Under the pieces are notes generated by a model. That model was not told the DNA's origin. It ran no database searches and saw only the letters and a list, made by a program, of their open reading frames with translations. 64,000 bases of DNA, taken from positions 1,731,501-1,795,500 of the forward strand of contig NZ_CP062229.1 of assembly GCF_024707545.1 (NCBI RefSeq), written 5' to 3'. A program made the translations under genes and the position numbers. Of this stretch, positions 1-9,556 are shown in pieces. How positions within the stretch are numbered: position 1 is the first letter of the stretch; every line of letters starts with the position of its first letter. Source of the stretch: Mesorhizobium onobrychidis. Its GTDB lineage: Bacteria > Pseudomonadota > Alphaproteobacteria > Rhizobiales > Rhizobiaceae.

Positions 1-1
1 G

Positions 2-808
2 GCGCTGCGGGATGCGAGCTTTGAAATTCCGACAGGCACGATCACGGCACTTGTCGGTGTCAACGGCTCGGGCAAGTCGACGCTGTTCAAAGCCATCATG
101 GGCTTCGTGCGGCTGGCAAAGGGAGAGATTTTTGTTCTCGGACAGCCGGCCGCGGCCGCGCTGAGGAAGAACGTCGTCGCCTATGTGCCGCAGGCCGAGG
201 AGGTCGATTGGAACTTTCCAGTACTGGTCGAGGACGTCGTCATGATGGGTCGCTACGGCCATATGGGCATGATGCGCATTCCGAAGGCTGCTGATCGCGA
301 GGCGGTTACCGCCGCGCTTGCGCGTGTCGGCATGAGCGATTTCCGCAAGCGCCAGATCGGCGAGCTTTCGGGCGGGCAAAAGAAGCGCGTCTTTCTCGCT
401 CGGGCGCTGGCGCAGGATGGGCGCGTCATCCTGCTCGACGAGCCCTTCACCGGCGTCGACGTCAGGACCGAGGACGCTATCGTCGAACTGCTGCGCGCGC
501 TCCGGGACGAAGGCCGAGTGATGCTGGTCTCGACCCATAATCTGGGTAGCGTGCCGGAGTTCTGCGATCGTGCCGTGCTGCTCCGGAACACGGTCCTTGC
601 CTACGGGCCTACAGGACAGACCTTCACGCAGGCGAACCTGGAAAAGGCTTTTGGCGGCGTCTTGCGTCATTTCGTGCTCGGCGGCGCCGGGCTGCATGAG
701 GACGACGACAGGCGCCGCCTTGCCGTCATCACCGACGACGAGCGGCCACTGGTCTTCTACGGAGAGAACGGAGCCATGCAGCAAAAGATGCGGGAACGCG
801 ACGAATGA
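2..808 (+). CDS. sitB: Mn/Zn ABC transporter ATP-binding protein (SitB/MntB type), 5' truncated
   Basis: ATPase of a metal-chelate (Mn2+/Fe2+ or Zn2+) importer on the cytoplasmic face of the inner membrane. The open frame runs in from the left edge, so the N-terminus is missing; 268 residues remain. Walker A (GVNGSGKST) lies at about bases 53-79, the signature LSGGQKKR near base 370, and Walker B (VILLDEP) near base 430, followed by a switch His in STHN. The stop overlaps the next ATG (ATGA, 805-808), so it is translationally coupled to two permeases. The order ATPase-permease-permease with a Fur-family gene behind fits sitABCD; sitA would lie left of the window. ZnuC is the main alternative, but two permease genes argue for Sit. 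Confidence 0.88.
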   Translation, partial: ALRDASFEIPTGTITALVGVNGSGKSTLFKAIMGFVRLAKGEIFVLGQPAAAALRKNVVAYVPQAEEVDWNFPVLVEDVVMMGRYGHMGMMRIPKAADREAVTAALARVGMSDFRKRQIGELSGGQKKRVFLARALAQDGRVILLDEPFTGVDVRTEDAIVELLRALRDEGRVMLVSTHNLGSVPEFCDRAVLLRNTVLAYGPTGQTFTQANLEKAFGGVLRHFVLGGAGLHEDDDRRRLAVITDDERPLVFYGENGAMQQKMRERDE

Positions 809-1662
809 GTATCCTGTTCGAGCCGTTCGGCTACGAATACATGCTCAATGCCATGTGGGTGTCCGCCTTGGTCGGGGGTGTCTGCGCCTTCCTGTCCTGC
901 TATCTGATGCTGAAAGGCTGGTCGCTGATCGGTGACGCGCTCTCGCATTCGATCGTGCCGGGCGTCGCCGGCGCCTATATGCTGGGCCTTCCCTTCTCGA
1001 TCGGCGCCTTCTTCTCCGGCGGGCTCGCCGCTGCGGCGATGCTCTTCCTCAACCAGCGCACCAAGCTGAAGGAAGACGCCATCATCGGCCTGATCTTCTC
1101 CTCCTTCTTCGGTCTCGGCCTGTTCATGGTGTCGCTGTCACCGACCTCCGTGAATATCCAGACGATCGTGCTCGGCAACATCTTGGCCATCACCCCGGAA
1201 GACACGCTTCAGCTCGCCATCATAGGCTTCGTCTCGCTCGCCATCCTGCTGGTGAAATGGAAGGATCTGATGGTGGTCTTCTTCGACGAGAGCCATGCCC
1301 GCTCGATCGGCCTCAACCCGAGCGCGCTCAAGATCATGTTCTTCATGCTGCTATCGGCCTCCACGGTCGCCGCGCTTCAGACCGTCGGCGCCTTCCTCGT
1401 CATCTGCATGGTGGTGACTCCCGGCGCGACCGCCTATCTTCTGACGGACCGCTTTCCGCGCCTGCTCGTCATCGCGGTTGTAATCGGCGCGGCCACGAGT
1501 TTCAGCGGCGCCTATGCCAGCTATTTCCTCGACGGCGCCACCGGCGGCATCATTGTCGTCCTGCAGACGCTGATCTTTCTCGCCGCCTTCTTCTTCGCTC
1601 CCAAGCACGGAATGCTGGCAGCCCGCCGCCGCGCGGCGAGGATCTTGGAGGCCAGCCCATGA
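805..1662 (+). CDS. sitC: Mn/Zn ABC transporter permease (SitC type)
   Basis: Inner-membrane permease of the ABC-3 family, 285 residues, with about eight hydrophobic segments. It pairs with SitD to form the metal channel powered by SitB. The [17 protein letters not shown] segment near residue 40 is the family's conserved H-containing motif, and a near copy (GWSLMGDAISHAVFPGV) occurs in the next gene, which shows that the two permeases are paralogues. Start at the ATG overlapping the sitB stop; its own stop overlaps the sitD start in another ATGA. Expected regulation is repression by a Mur/Fur protein upstream of sitA, which is outside the window. Confidence 0.88.
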   Translation: MSILFEPFGYEYMLNAMWVSALVGGVCAFLSCYLMLKGWSLIGDALSHSIVPGVAGAYMLGLPFSIGAFFSGGLAAAAMLFLNQRTKLKEDAIIGLIFSSFFGLGLFMVSLSPTSVNIQTIVLGNILAITPEDTLQLAIIGFVSLAILLVKWKDLMVVFFDESHARSIGLNPSALKIMFFMLLSASTVAALQTVGAFLVICMVVTPGATAYLLTDRFPRLLVIAVVIGAATSFSGAYASYFLDGATGGIIVVLQTLIFLAAFFFAPKHGMLAARRRAARILEASP

Positions 1663-2504
1663 GCATCCTCGATACGCTGCTTACCCCCTTCCAGTTCGGC
1701 TTCATGGTCAATGCCCTGATTGTTTCGGTTCTGGTCGCTGTGCCGACTGCGCTGCTCTCCTGCTTCCTCGTTCTCAAGGGCTGGTCGCTGATGGGCGACG
1801 CTATCAGCCACGCCGTCTTTCCCGGCGTGGTCATCGCCTACATCGTTGGATTTCCCTATTCGGTCGGTGCCTTCGCCGCCGGGATGGTCTGCGCTCTCGC
1901 CACCGGCTTCCTCAAGGATAACAGCCGCATCAAGCAGGACACGGTAATGGGCATCGTCTTCTCCGGCATGTTCGGCCTCGGCCTGGTGCTCTACGTAAAG
2001 ATCCAGTCCGACGTGCATCTCGACCACATATTGTTCGGCGACGTGCTGGGCATCGGGCTGCGCGACATCGTCGAAACGGGGCTCATTGCTGCGATCACGG
2101 CCGGCATCATCGGGATCAAGTGGCGCGACTTCCTGCTGCACGCCTTCGACCCGGCTCAGGCTCGCGCGGTTGGTCTTCGGGTCAACCTGCTCCATTACGG
2201 CCTGCTTTGCCTGATCTCGCTCACCATCGTCGGCGCGCTGAAGGCGGTCGGCATCATCATGGCCATCGCCATGCTGATCGCGCCTGGCGCCATCGCCTTC
2301 CTGCTGACAAGGAAGTTCAGCGCCATGCTGATCCTGTCGGTGGCGATCGCGGTCGCCGCCTCGTTTCTCGGCGTCTATCTGTCCTTCTTCATCGACAGCG
2401 CACCGGCGCCGACCATCGTTCTCATGCTGTCCGCCGCCTTCATCGCGGCCTTCGCCGTTACCACACTCAAAGTGGGCCGAATGGAGATTGGCGAGGAACG
2501 CTAG
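1659..2504 (+). CDS. sitD: Mn/Zn ABC transporter permease (SitD type)
   Basis: Second ABC-3 family permease of the metal importer, 281 residues. The frame stays open far upstream, inside sitC, but the start is set by the ATGA overlap at 1659-1662 and by homology with the SitC N-terminus (MSILxxxLxPFxxxFMxNA in both). Multiple hydrophobic helices and the GDAISHAVFPG motif near residue 45 are visible. It is the last gene of the operon: only about 10 bases separate it from the convergent fur-family gene, leaving no room for a separate terminator of its own. Confidence 0.88.
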   Translation: MSILDTLLTPFQFGFMVNALIVSVLVAVPTALLSCFLVLKGWSLMGDAISHAVFPGVVIAYIVGFPYSVGAFAAGMVCALATGFLKDNSRIKQDTVMGIVFSGMFGLGLVLYVKIQSDVHLDHILFGDVLGIGLRDIVETGLIAAITAGIIGIKWRDFLLHAFDPAQARAVGLRVNLLHYGLLCLISLTIVGALKAVGIIMAIAMLIAPGAIAFLLTRKFSAMLILSVAIAVAASFLGVYLSFFIDSAPAPTIVLMLSAAFIAAFAVTTLKVGRMEIGEER

Positions 2505-2514
2505 AAACGGGCGG

Positions 2515-2958
2515 TCATTCTCCGGATTGACGAGAGCGTCGCGTTTTCTGGATCGGCTTCACGTAGATCTCCAGTCTGTGGCTGATGATCGTGAATCCGT
2601 GCTGTCGAGCGATTTCCTCTTGGAGCCGCTCGATCTCCGCCGACTGGAATTCGACGACGTCTCCCGTCTCGATGTTGATGAGATGATCGTGATGCTCACG
2701 GGGGACGGTTTCGTATCTGGCGCGCCGATCGCCAAAGGTGTGCCGCTCCAGAATGCCCTTTTCGCGCAGAAGGCTGACGGTGCGATAGACAGTGGCGAGC
2801 GCGATCGTCGGCTCGATGGCGACAACACGGCGATGGAGTTCCACCACATCCGGATGGTCGCTGGATTCGGATATAACACGCATGATGACGCGGCGCGGAC
2901 CGGTGATGCGCAGTCCGAGTTTCCTGCAAAGCGCGGCGATGGTCTGTTCTGAGGACAT
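2515..2958 (-). CDS. mur: Fur-family metalloregulator, probably manganese-responsive Mur
   Basis: DNA-binding repressor of the Fur superfamily, 147 residues from the ATG at 2958 (a TTG at 2973 would add five residues). The winged-helix half carries LGLRITGPRRVIM and TIALATVYRTVSLLREKG; the metal/dimer half carries REHHDHLINIETGDVVEF, the typical HHDH site. In many rhizobia the Fur-like protein coded beside sitABCD senses Mn and represses sit, and is called Mur. Convergence with sitD supports that role, but sequence alone does not separate Mur from iron-responsive Fur. The upstream 195 bases may hold its promoter; I see no clear operator. Confidence 0.85.
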   Translation of the reverse strand: MSSEQTIAALCRKLGLRITGPRRVIMRVISESSDHPDVVELHRRVVAIEPTIALATVYRTVSLLREKGILERHTFGDRRARYETVPREHHDHLINIETGDVVEFQSAEIERLQEEIARQHGFTIISHRLEIYVKPIQKTRRSRQSGE

Positions 2959-3169
2959 GTCATGATCCGCCAATATCGACAGCCATGTCGCGAAGTCGGA
3001 ACATGCCTGCGGATTTGTTCGAAGGTGCTATCCCAGATGCGTCGCAATTGCAAAAGGAGACGTAGCGGGGCTCATTGTCAGGCGACACCGAGCGGTCGCG
3101 TACTGACATAAATATCCAGATTCGATCGCAAGAAGCGAGGAAAGGCGTGTAAGCCGGATCGGACGCCGG

Positions 3170-3631
3170 CTAGCTGCGTGCGAGCCCGATCAGGTGGTCG
3201 ATCACTGGCTGCAGCCGTTCGGTCGTGATCGGTTTGACGACCACCGCATCAACGACACTCGACAGGCCGAGGCTCTCCGGTGTGCCGTTCTTGGTCGAAA
3301 GCAGGATCACCGAGGGAAGCGATCTGCCCGAGGTGCGTCGCAGCGCATCGATGCCCGACATCAGCGCGTCGCAGTCCTGGTTGTCCGCTCCGCCATCGAG
3401 GACGACAGCTCCGGGAATGAGCGATCGCAACGTCGTTGCTGCCGTTTCGGGCGATTCCGAAATCGGTTTGAGCCCTGATCGTTCGACGATTTTCGAAACC
3501 ACCACCCGGTTGACCGGCGACTTCCCGACGACGAGCACGCGGGTGAAGTCCGTGAGCATCTCGGGGTCCACATTCCGGCTCCCCAAAGTCAGGTGGCTTA
3601 CGGTCCTGGGATCGCGGTTCATGGGGCGCAT
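3170..3631 (-). CDS. CheY-like receiver domain protein with degenerate acidic pocket
   Basis: A 153-residue stand-alone receiver-like protein. The core starts near residue 31 with VLVVGKSPVNRVVVSKI, where active receivers have two acidic residues (VLVVDDxPxNR); here they are G-K, so Mg binding is probably lost. A possible phospho-acceptor Asp is kept in AVVLDGG, a switch Ser/Thr in VILLST, and the Lys in VVVKPIT. No output domain is present. It stands alone between fur and the isocitrate lyase block. It may act as a phosphorylation-independent partner protein; this is inference. Confidence 0.6.
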   Translation of the reverse strand: MRPMNRDPRTVSHLTLGSRNVDPEMLTDFTRVLVVGKSPVNRVVVSKIVERSGLKPISESPETAATTLRSLIPGAVVLDGGADNQDCDALMSGIDALRRTSGRSLPSVILLSTKNGTPESLGLSSVVDAVVVKPITTERLQPVIDHLIGLARS

Positions 3632-3807
3632 GAGCGTGGGGGCACTCGTCTGGTTTCAATGCAGGGTTGAAACTTTAGAAACAATTGCAGTGAGATCGCT
3701 GCCTGTGTCAAGCTGAAATGGCGGATAGCCAGAATATCGCAAGAAACGTTAAAATTTAAAGCAAGTTCTGTTCTTGCCTATATGCAAACTGGTCGTGCAA
3801 ACGCAAA

Positions 3808-3838
3808 TCACCTGCGCAGAGACTGCGCAGGTGATGCC
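3808..3838 (-). terminator. Rho-independent-like terminator downstream of the aceA operon
   Basis: Perfect 12-bp inverted repeat (3808-3819 with 3823-3834) with a 3-base loop. Read on the minus strand it is followed by TTTGCGTTTG, a broken T-run. It sits 37 bases past the small gene that follows aceA. Confidence 0.6.
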
Positions 3839-3870
3839 GGAACCACCGACAGGCTTCGGCCGGATTTCAG

Positions 3871-4113
3871 TCAGCCGAGGCTCCGCTGGGTGACGATCAC
3901 CGGGATCAGCAGGTCGCCCCAGTTGCCGTCGCCGCCATGGTGCCGTGCCGAGCGCACGAGCTCCACCGACACACCGGCCTCGACCGCCTTCATCACCGAC
4001 TGGTTGAGCCTGTGCAGGTCATTCGCCAGCATGCGGATGGTCGCTTGCTGGTCGACGGTCATGGTGGTGGCCTGTTCTTCGGCCCGTTCCTTGACGCGGC
4101 TTATCGATGCCAT
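3871..4113 (-). CDS. Small conserved hypothetical protein in the aceA operon
   Basis: An 80-residue soluble protein with no signal peptide or membrane segment. It has a strong AAGGAG ribosome binding site 7 bases before its ATG and lies 55 bases downstream of aceA on the same strand, ahead of a shared hairpin terminator, so it is very likely co-transcribed. The N-terminal half is rich in charged and helix-forming residues (RVKERAEEQATTMTVDQQA); the end, GNWGDLLIPVIV, looks like a short ordered tail. I recognise no domain and assign no function beyond the link to isocitrate lyase. Confidence 0.65.
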   Translation of the reverse strand: MASISRVKERAEEQATTMTVDQQATIRMLANDLHRLNQSVMKAVEAGVSVELVRSARHHGGDGNWGDLLIPVIVTQRSLG

Positions 4114-4168
4114 TGGTCTTCTCCTTTATACCCCTTTTGGGGCGTTCCTCTATTTTGCTGCGTTGCGG

Positions 4169-5458
<1,290 letters not shown>

Positions 5459-5705
5459 TGGTCACTCCGGATAAATCGCTGCTGGGATGGAAACGCCGCC
5501 TCATGGAGATTTCTGCGTCGTTTTGGTGTGACAGCATTTACATTTCAGTGAGAAACAGGCGAGGAAAACCAGAGGAATGGCCGGGAAATAAGAGAAAATC
5601 TGTGTTGTGTTTGACAGCTAGGCGCTGTAAATTTGTCACGATTGTAAAAGGCCTGCATGGCATCGCCATGCAGAAGTCATGTAAATTTCTGTCAAGGACA
5701 GTCGA
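5459..5705. promoter_or_regulatory. Divergent aceA / regulator control region with repeated elements
   Basis: Shared upstream region of aceA (minus) and the XRE regulator (plus). It is A+T-rich for this genome. A motif is repeated directly: TGTAAATTTGTCA at 5626-5638 and TGTAAATTTCTGTCA at 5680-5694. Between them is a 9-bp perfect inverted repeat, CTGCATGGC/GCCATGCAG, at 5653-5661 and 5665-5673. These are the best operator candidates for the adjacent regulator; binding is inferred only from position and repetition. Confidence 0.5.
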
Positions 5706-7160
5706 ATGGCCGATCAGAAGATATTCGCCGGGCCGCGCATCCGCCGCATCCGCAGCGCCAAGGGCCTGACCCAGACCGCGATGGCCGAAGGGCTCGGCAT
5801 CTCGCCGTCCTACCTTAATCTCATCGAGCGCAACCAGCGACCGCTGACGGTCCAGCTGATCCTCAAGCTGGCATCTGTCTACAAGGTCGACCCGCATGAA
5901 TTGCAGGGCGAGGCTCGGGGGTCGGTCGCTGCCTTGAAGGAAGTGTTTTCAGACCCGCTGCTGGTCGGCGAATTGCCTGGTGACCAGGAACTGATCGAGC
6001 TTGCCGAGGCGGCGCCCAACGCTTCCGCCGCGGTGATAAAACTGTTTCGCGCCTATCGCGAGCAGGCCGAGCGCCTTTCCGACCTCAACGAGCTTCTCGC
6101 GCGTGAGGGCAAAGCGACGGCACTGTCCGGCGCCCGCTTGCCGATCGACGAGGTGCACGAGATTTTCGAGCGCCGGCCGAACCATTTTGCCGCGCTCGAA
6201 GAGGAGGCCGAGGCATTCACGTCGGTGCTCGATCCCGGCGACGATCTGCTCGGTGCACTGAAGGCCTGGCTGAAGCGCGAATACGGCATCGTCGTCAAGG
6301 TGCTGCCGGTCGCCACCATGCCGAACTGGCGCCGCCGCTACGACCGCCACTCGCAACGCCTGTTTCTGTCCGAGCGCCTGTCGCCGTTCGATCAGTTGCG
6401 CGAGGTGGCGATGGAGGCCTGCCTGATCCGCATGACGGTCGCGGTGGCAGGCGAGATCCAGGCGCTGAAGCTGACCACGGATGAGGCCCGCCGGCTTGCC
6501 CGCTTCGAGCTTGGCCGCTACGCCGCCCACGCGCTGATGATGCCCTATCAACCCTTTCACGCAGCTGCGATACGCGCACGTTACGATATCGACGTACTGC
6601 GCTCGCGCTTCGGCGTCTCCTTCGAGCAGGCGGCGAACCGCCTGACCATGCTGCAGCGGCCGGGCACGCCGGGCGTGCCGTTCTTCATGCTCGAGGTCGA
6701 TAATGCCGGCAACCGCTTCCGCAAGGCGGGCAGCCAGGGTTTTCCGCAAAGCCGCTTCGGCGGCGGCTGTCCGAAGCTTCCCGTGCATGCCGCTTTTACC
6801 CAGCCCGGCCAGATCTTCGTCGAGGCGGTGGAAATGCCCGATGGCGCCGAATTCCTCTGCGTCGCCCGCACGCTCGAAGGACCGCAAGGCTCGTTTTCGG
6901 AGCGACCGCGCCGTACCGCCCTTCTGTTGGGCTGCGATATCGGCTTTCGTGACGAGATCGTCTACGGCGCGGCACTGCCGTGGGCGGCCGCCGCCGCGAC
7001 CGGAAAAGCCGGACAGGGCGCCAATCCGGCCACGCCGATAGGCCCCGCCTGCCGGCTGTGCGAACGCATCGGCTGCCTTGCCCGCGCCGAGCCGCCGGTG
7101 ACGCGCCCGCTCGGCCTCGACGAGATGGTGACCGGACTAAGCGCGTTCGATTTCCAGTGA
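5706..7160 (+). CDS. XRE-family regulator with DUF2083 domain (ScfR/RamB-like)
   Basis: A 484-residue transcription factor. Residues about 8-62 form an XRE helix-turn-helix (IRRIRSAKGLTQTAMAEGLG, then SPSYLNLIERNQRPLT). The middle resembles the ImmA/IrrE-like region but lacks the HExxH zinc motif. The C-terminal DUF2083 part has FGGGCPKLP and the Cys cluster CRLCERIGCLARAEPP. Proteins of this build (ScfR, RamB) control short-chain fatty acid, acetate and glyoxylate-cycle genes, and here the gene is divergent from aceA. An AAGGA site precedes the ATG. Role as aceA regulator is inference from architecture plus position. Confidence 0.82.
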   Translation: MADQKIFAGPRIRRIRSAKGLTQTAMAEGLGISPSYLNLIERNQRPLTVQLILKLASVYKVDPHELQGEARGSVAALKEVFSDPLLVGELPGDQELIELAEAAPNASAAVIKLFRAYREQAERLSDLNELLAREGKATALSGARLPIDEVHEIFERRPNHFAALEEEAEAFTSVLDPGDDLLGALKAWLKREYGIVVKVLPVATMPNWRRRYDRHSQRLFLSERLSPFDQLREVAMEACLIRMTVAVAGEIQALKLTTDEARRLARFELGRYAAHALMMPYQPFHAAAIRARYDIDVLRSRFGVSFEQAANRLTMLQRPGTPGVPFFMLEVDNAGNRFRKAGSQGFPQSRFGGGCPKLPVHAAFTQPGQIFVEAVEMPDGAEFLCVARTLEGPQGSFSERPRRTALLLGCDIGFRDEIVYGAALPWAAAAATGKAGQGANPATPIGPACRLCERIGCLARAEPPVTRPLGLDEMVTGLSAFDFQ

Positions 7161-7201
7161 CGGGCACAGCGTTTCCATCAAATTGCGCTCGGCGCATTGT
7201 T

Positions 7202-7993
7202 CTATCGCCCACCGCTGCCTATCAGAACGTCCATCTCAATCGTCAGCGGCTCTCCAACGCTCGGCGAAGCCAGCCCGCGCCAGACTTCCTCGCGCACTGT
7301 GACCTGCATGTCTGGAGGAAGCTGGACATACTCCTGACCGCTCAATGTTGCTCCTTTGGTGATTCCGCTGAAATAATCGTCGAAAGATGAGAATTTGATG
7401 GGCCGAGTTTCAAGCTGGACATAGATCTCTTGAAACCCGGCGCGGTGGAGCAAGGAATGCAAGCATGTCGCGTCAGGGATGGAGAAGAAGCGATTTAGCT
7501 TTTCAGCTTTTTCAGGTGCGCAACGGGCGATTACCGCGCCTATTCTGGCGAACAGCGAGCGCTCCGGCGTCGTCGTCACGCTAACTGCAGTCCAGCCGTT
7601 GGGGCGCAGAACCCGACGAAACTCCGAAAGCGCTCCAAGCGGGTCTGAGAAGAACATGAGCCCAAGCTGACAGATCACCGCATCGAACCGACAATCCTCG
7701 TAAGGGAGCGCATGAGCGTCAAACGTTGCGAGGGTGATTGGTTGGTTCTTCAAATTGCGTCTAGCAGATTCGAGCATGGCCGGCGAGATATCGCCGCCAG
7801 TGACAGAGCCGGATGGGCCTACCATGATCGCTGCAGCTTGCGCTGCTGCTCCTGTACCCGTTGCGACGTCGAGCACCCGATGGGCCGGCGCAATTTGCGC
7901 TGCCTTCAGCAAGGATGGGATGAACGAGTTCGTTGCGCGGGCGAACAGCGCGTCATAGCCAATCGCAGCCGTCTTGTAGAATGGCTCATCCAT
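7202..7993 (-). CDS. Class I SAM-dependent methyltransferase (UbiE-like fold)
   Basis: A 263-residue soluble methyltransferase. Motif I is VLDVATGTGAAA near residues 40-51, followed by GGDISPAML (motif II acidic region), and the DAVICQLGLMFFSDP and EFRRVLRPNGW segments typical of UbiE/COQ5-type enzymes. The C-terminal third (SFDDYFSGITKGATLSGQ) is the likely acceptor-binding lid. The substrate cannot be named from sequence. It is a single gene converging on the regulator upstream; no operon partner. Confidence 0.78.
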   Translation of the reverse strand: MDEPFYKTAAIGYDALFARATNSFIPSLLKAAQIAPAHRVLDVATGTGAAAQAAAIMVGPSGSVTGGDISPAMLESARRNLKNQPITLATFDAHALPYEDCRFDAVICQLGLMFFSDPLGALSEFRRVLRPNGWTAVSVTTTPERSLFARIGAVIARCAPEKAEKLNRFFSIPDATCLHSLLHRAGFQEIYVQLETRPIKFSSFDDYFSGITKGATLSGQEYVQLPPDMQVTVREEVWRGLASPSVGEPLTIEMDVLIGSGGR

Positions 7994-8247
7994 GGGTCGC
8001 CCTATGCATGTTATTTACGTCGGTCACGGGGCTTCTCTTGTCACGCAGTAGCCGTCCAGCCTCGCATCGTAAACTATCCCTGCCAGCTCCGCACGACCGT
8101 CTTGCCTCGTCTGTGCGCTAGTCAGTGCGCCAAACGGAATACGGCGCTGGATCACGCCCGACCTTCGTCTTTGCGTTACGCGATTAATGCACGTTTCTGT
8201 CGTCCGCTATGCATCGTGCTGCCCCGAAATCGCCGACAGTCGCACTC

Positions 8248-9198
8248 ATGACCGATTCATCATCAGCGATAGCCGTCTCCCCTGCTGTCTCGCCGCGTGA
8301 CGAGCGTGTCGGGCTCCTGTTGATATTCCTGTCGGCGCTGATGTGGAGTTTCGGCGGCGCCATCGCCCGTTTCATCGACGCCGGGGACAGCTGGACGGTG
8401 GTGTTCTGGCGCTCGGTCTGGGCCGCCGCCTTCCTCATCTGCTTCATGATCTGGCGCGACGGCTGGCACGGCACGGTAAGGTTGTTCCGCGGCATGGGCC
8501 TGCCCGGCCTTGCCGTGGCGTTCTGCTTCGCCACCGCATCGACCTCGTTCGTCGTGGCGCTTGCCTACACCACCGTCGCCAATATCCTTTTGATGCAGGC
8601 AGGCGTGCCGCTCCTGGCGGCGCTGTTTGCCTGGGTGCTGTTTCGCGAACGGGTAGCCGTGGCGACCTGGGTGGCGATTGCAGCCGTCATTGCCGGCGTT
8701 GCCATCATGGTATCGGAATCGCTCGATGGCGCCGTGTCGCCCATCGGCGACGGCTTGGCGCTGCTCATCGCTGTGATGTTTTCGATTGCCACCGTCATCA
8801 CGCGACGCTTTGCCCATGTGCGCATGACGCCGGCGACCTGCCTCGGCACGATGCTTGCCGCCGCATTCGCCGCGTCGCAGGCATCGCAATTCGGCGTTTC
8901 CAGCAGCGACAGGGGCTTCCTGTTTGCATTCGGCGTGGTCAATCTGGGTCTCGGCCTTGCCTTCTTCGCCACCGGCGCCCGGCTCGTTCCAGCGGCGGTC
9001 GCAGCACTGCTCGGCACGTTCGAGCCGATCCTCGGCCCGATCTGGGTCTGGCTCATCCATTCCGAGGTGCCGTCGGGACGCACCATCATTGGCGGCGCGG
9101 TGGTGGTCACGGCGCTGCTCGTCCATATCGGGCTCGAATTCAAGCGTCAGGCGCGGCCGGTGCGGCCGGGTGTCACCGGCATGCCGTCGCCTAATTGA
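8248..9198 (+). CDS. DMT-superfamily transporter with two EamA domains
   Basis: Inner-membrane exporter of small metabolites in the EamA/RhaT group. It is 316 residues from the ATG at 8248 (an ATG at 8209 would add 13). About ten hydrophobic helices form two EamA repeats: the first begins LLIFLSALMWSFGGAIARF, the second covers ALLIAVMFSIATVITRR to the C-terminus, with the family-typical end of repeat VAALLGTFEPILGPIWVW. No strong ribosome binding site is visible at either ATG. Substrate unknown. It is transcribed alone. Confidence 0.82.
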   Translation: MTDSSSAIAVSPAVSPRDERVGLLLIFLSALMWSFGGAIARFIDAGDSWTVVFWRSVWAAAFLICFMIWRDGWHGTVRLFRGMGLPGLAVAFCFATASTSFVVALAYTTVANILLMQAGVPLLAALFAWVLFRERVAVATWVAIAAVIAGVAIMVSESLDGAVSPIGDGLALLIAVMFSIATVITRRFAHVRMTPATCLGTMLAAAFAASQASQFGVSSSDRGFLFAFGVVNLGLGLAFFATGARLVPAAVAALLGTFEPILGPIWVWLIHSEVPSGRTIIGGAVVVTALLVHIGLEFKRQARPVRPGVTGMPSPN

Positions 9199-9556
9199 TT
9201 GCAGCGCACGCGCCAAAGCGAGATGAGCCATTGACAATGGCGCAGCCGCGCGGGCAGGCTGCAAATACGGCAACAACAAGACAGGCTCATCTTGCCAAGT
9301 CTCCCCTCCGGCCCGACCGAGACCGGACAACATCGTCGTATCCCTGCCCGCGCCGTGGCGAGAGCCTTTGACGGCGCCGGAATGCCACCTGGATCACGAC
9401 ATGGGAACGGGGGACTCGGCCGCTGCACATCGAACCACCAGGGTGTCGGCGGTTCGCGCTTGTCGCTTGTCGGAAAGCCCAATAATCTGAAGCAAACGCC
9501 CAGCCGCGCAGCCCCGCGACGAGCTGGCGATGGAACACTCATCAAAGGAGACACGC
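9199..9556. other. Intergenic region before the polyamine transporter operon
   Basis: 358 bases without a convincing gene. It should hold the promoter of the downstream pot operon. A TTGACA hexamer lies at 9231-9236, but I find no -10 box at a suitable distance. No repeat element or hairpin stands out. Confidence 0.4.

Noticed and set aside
9530..9556. Earlier start codon for potF
   Set aside because: It would place nine charged or polar residues before the signal peptide, while the ATG at 9557 has a proper ribosome binding site.
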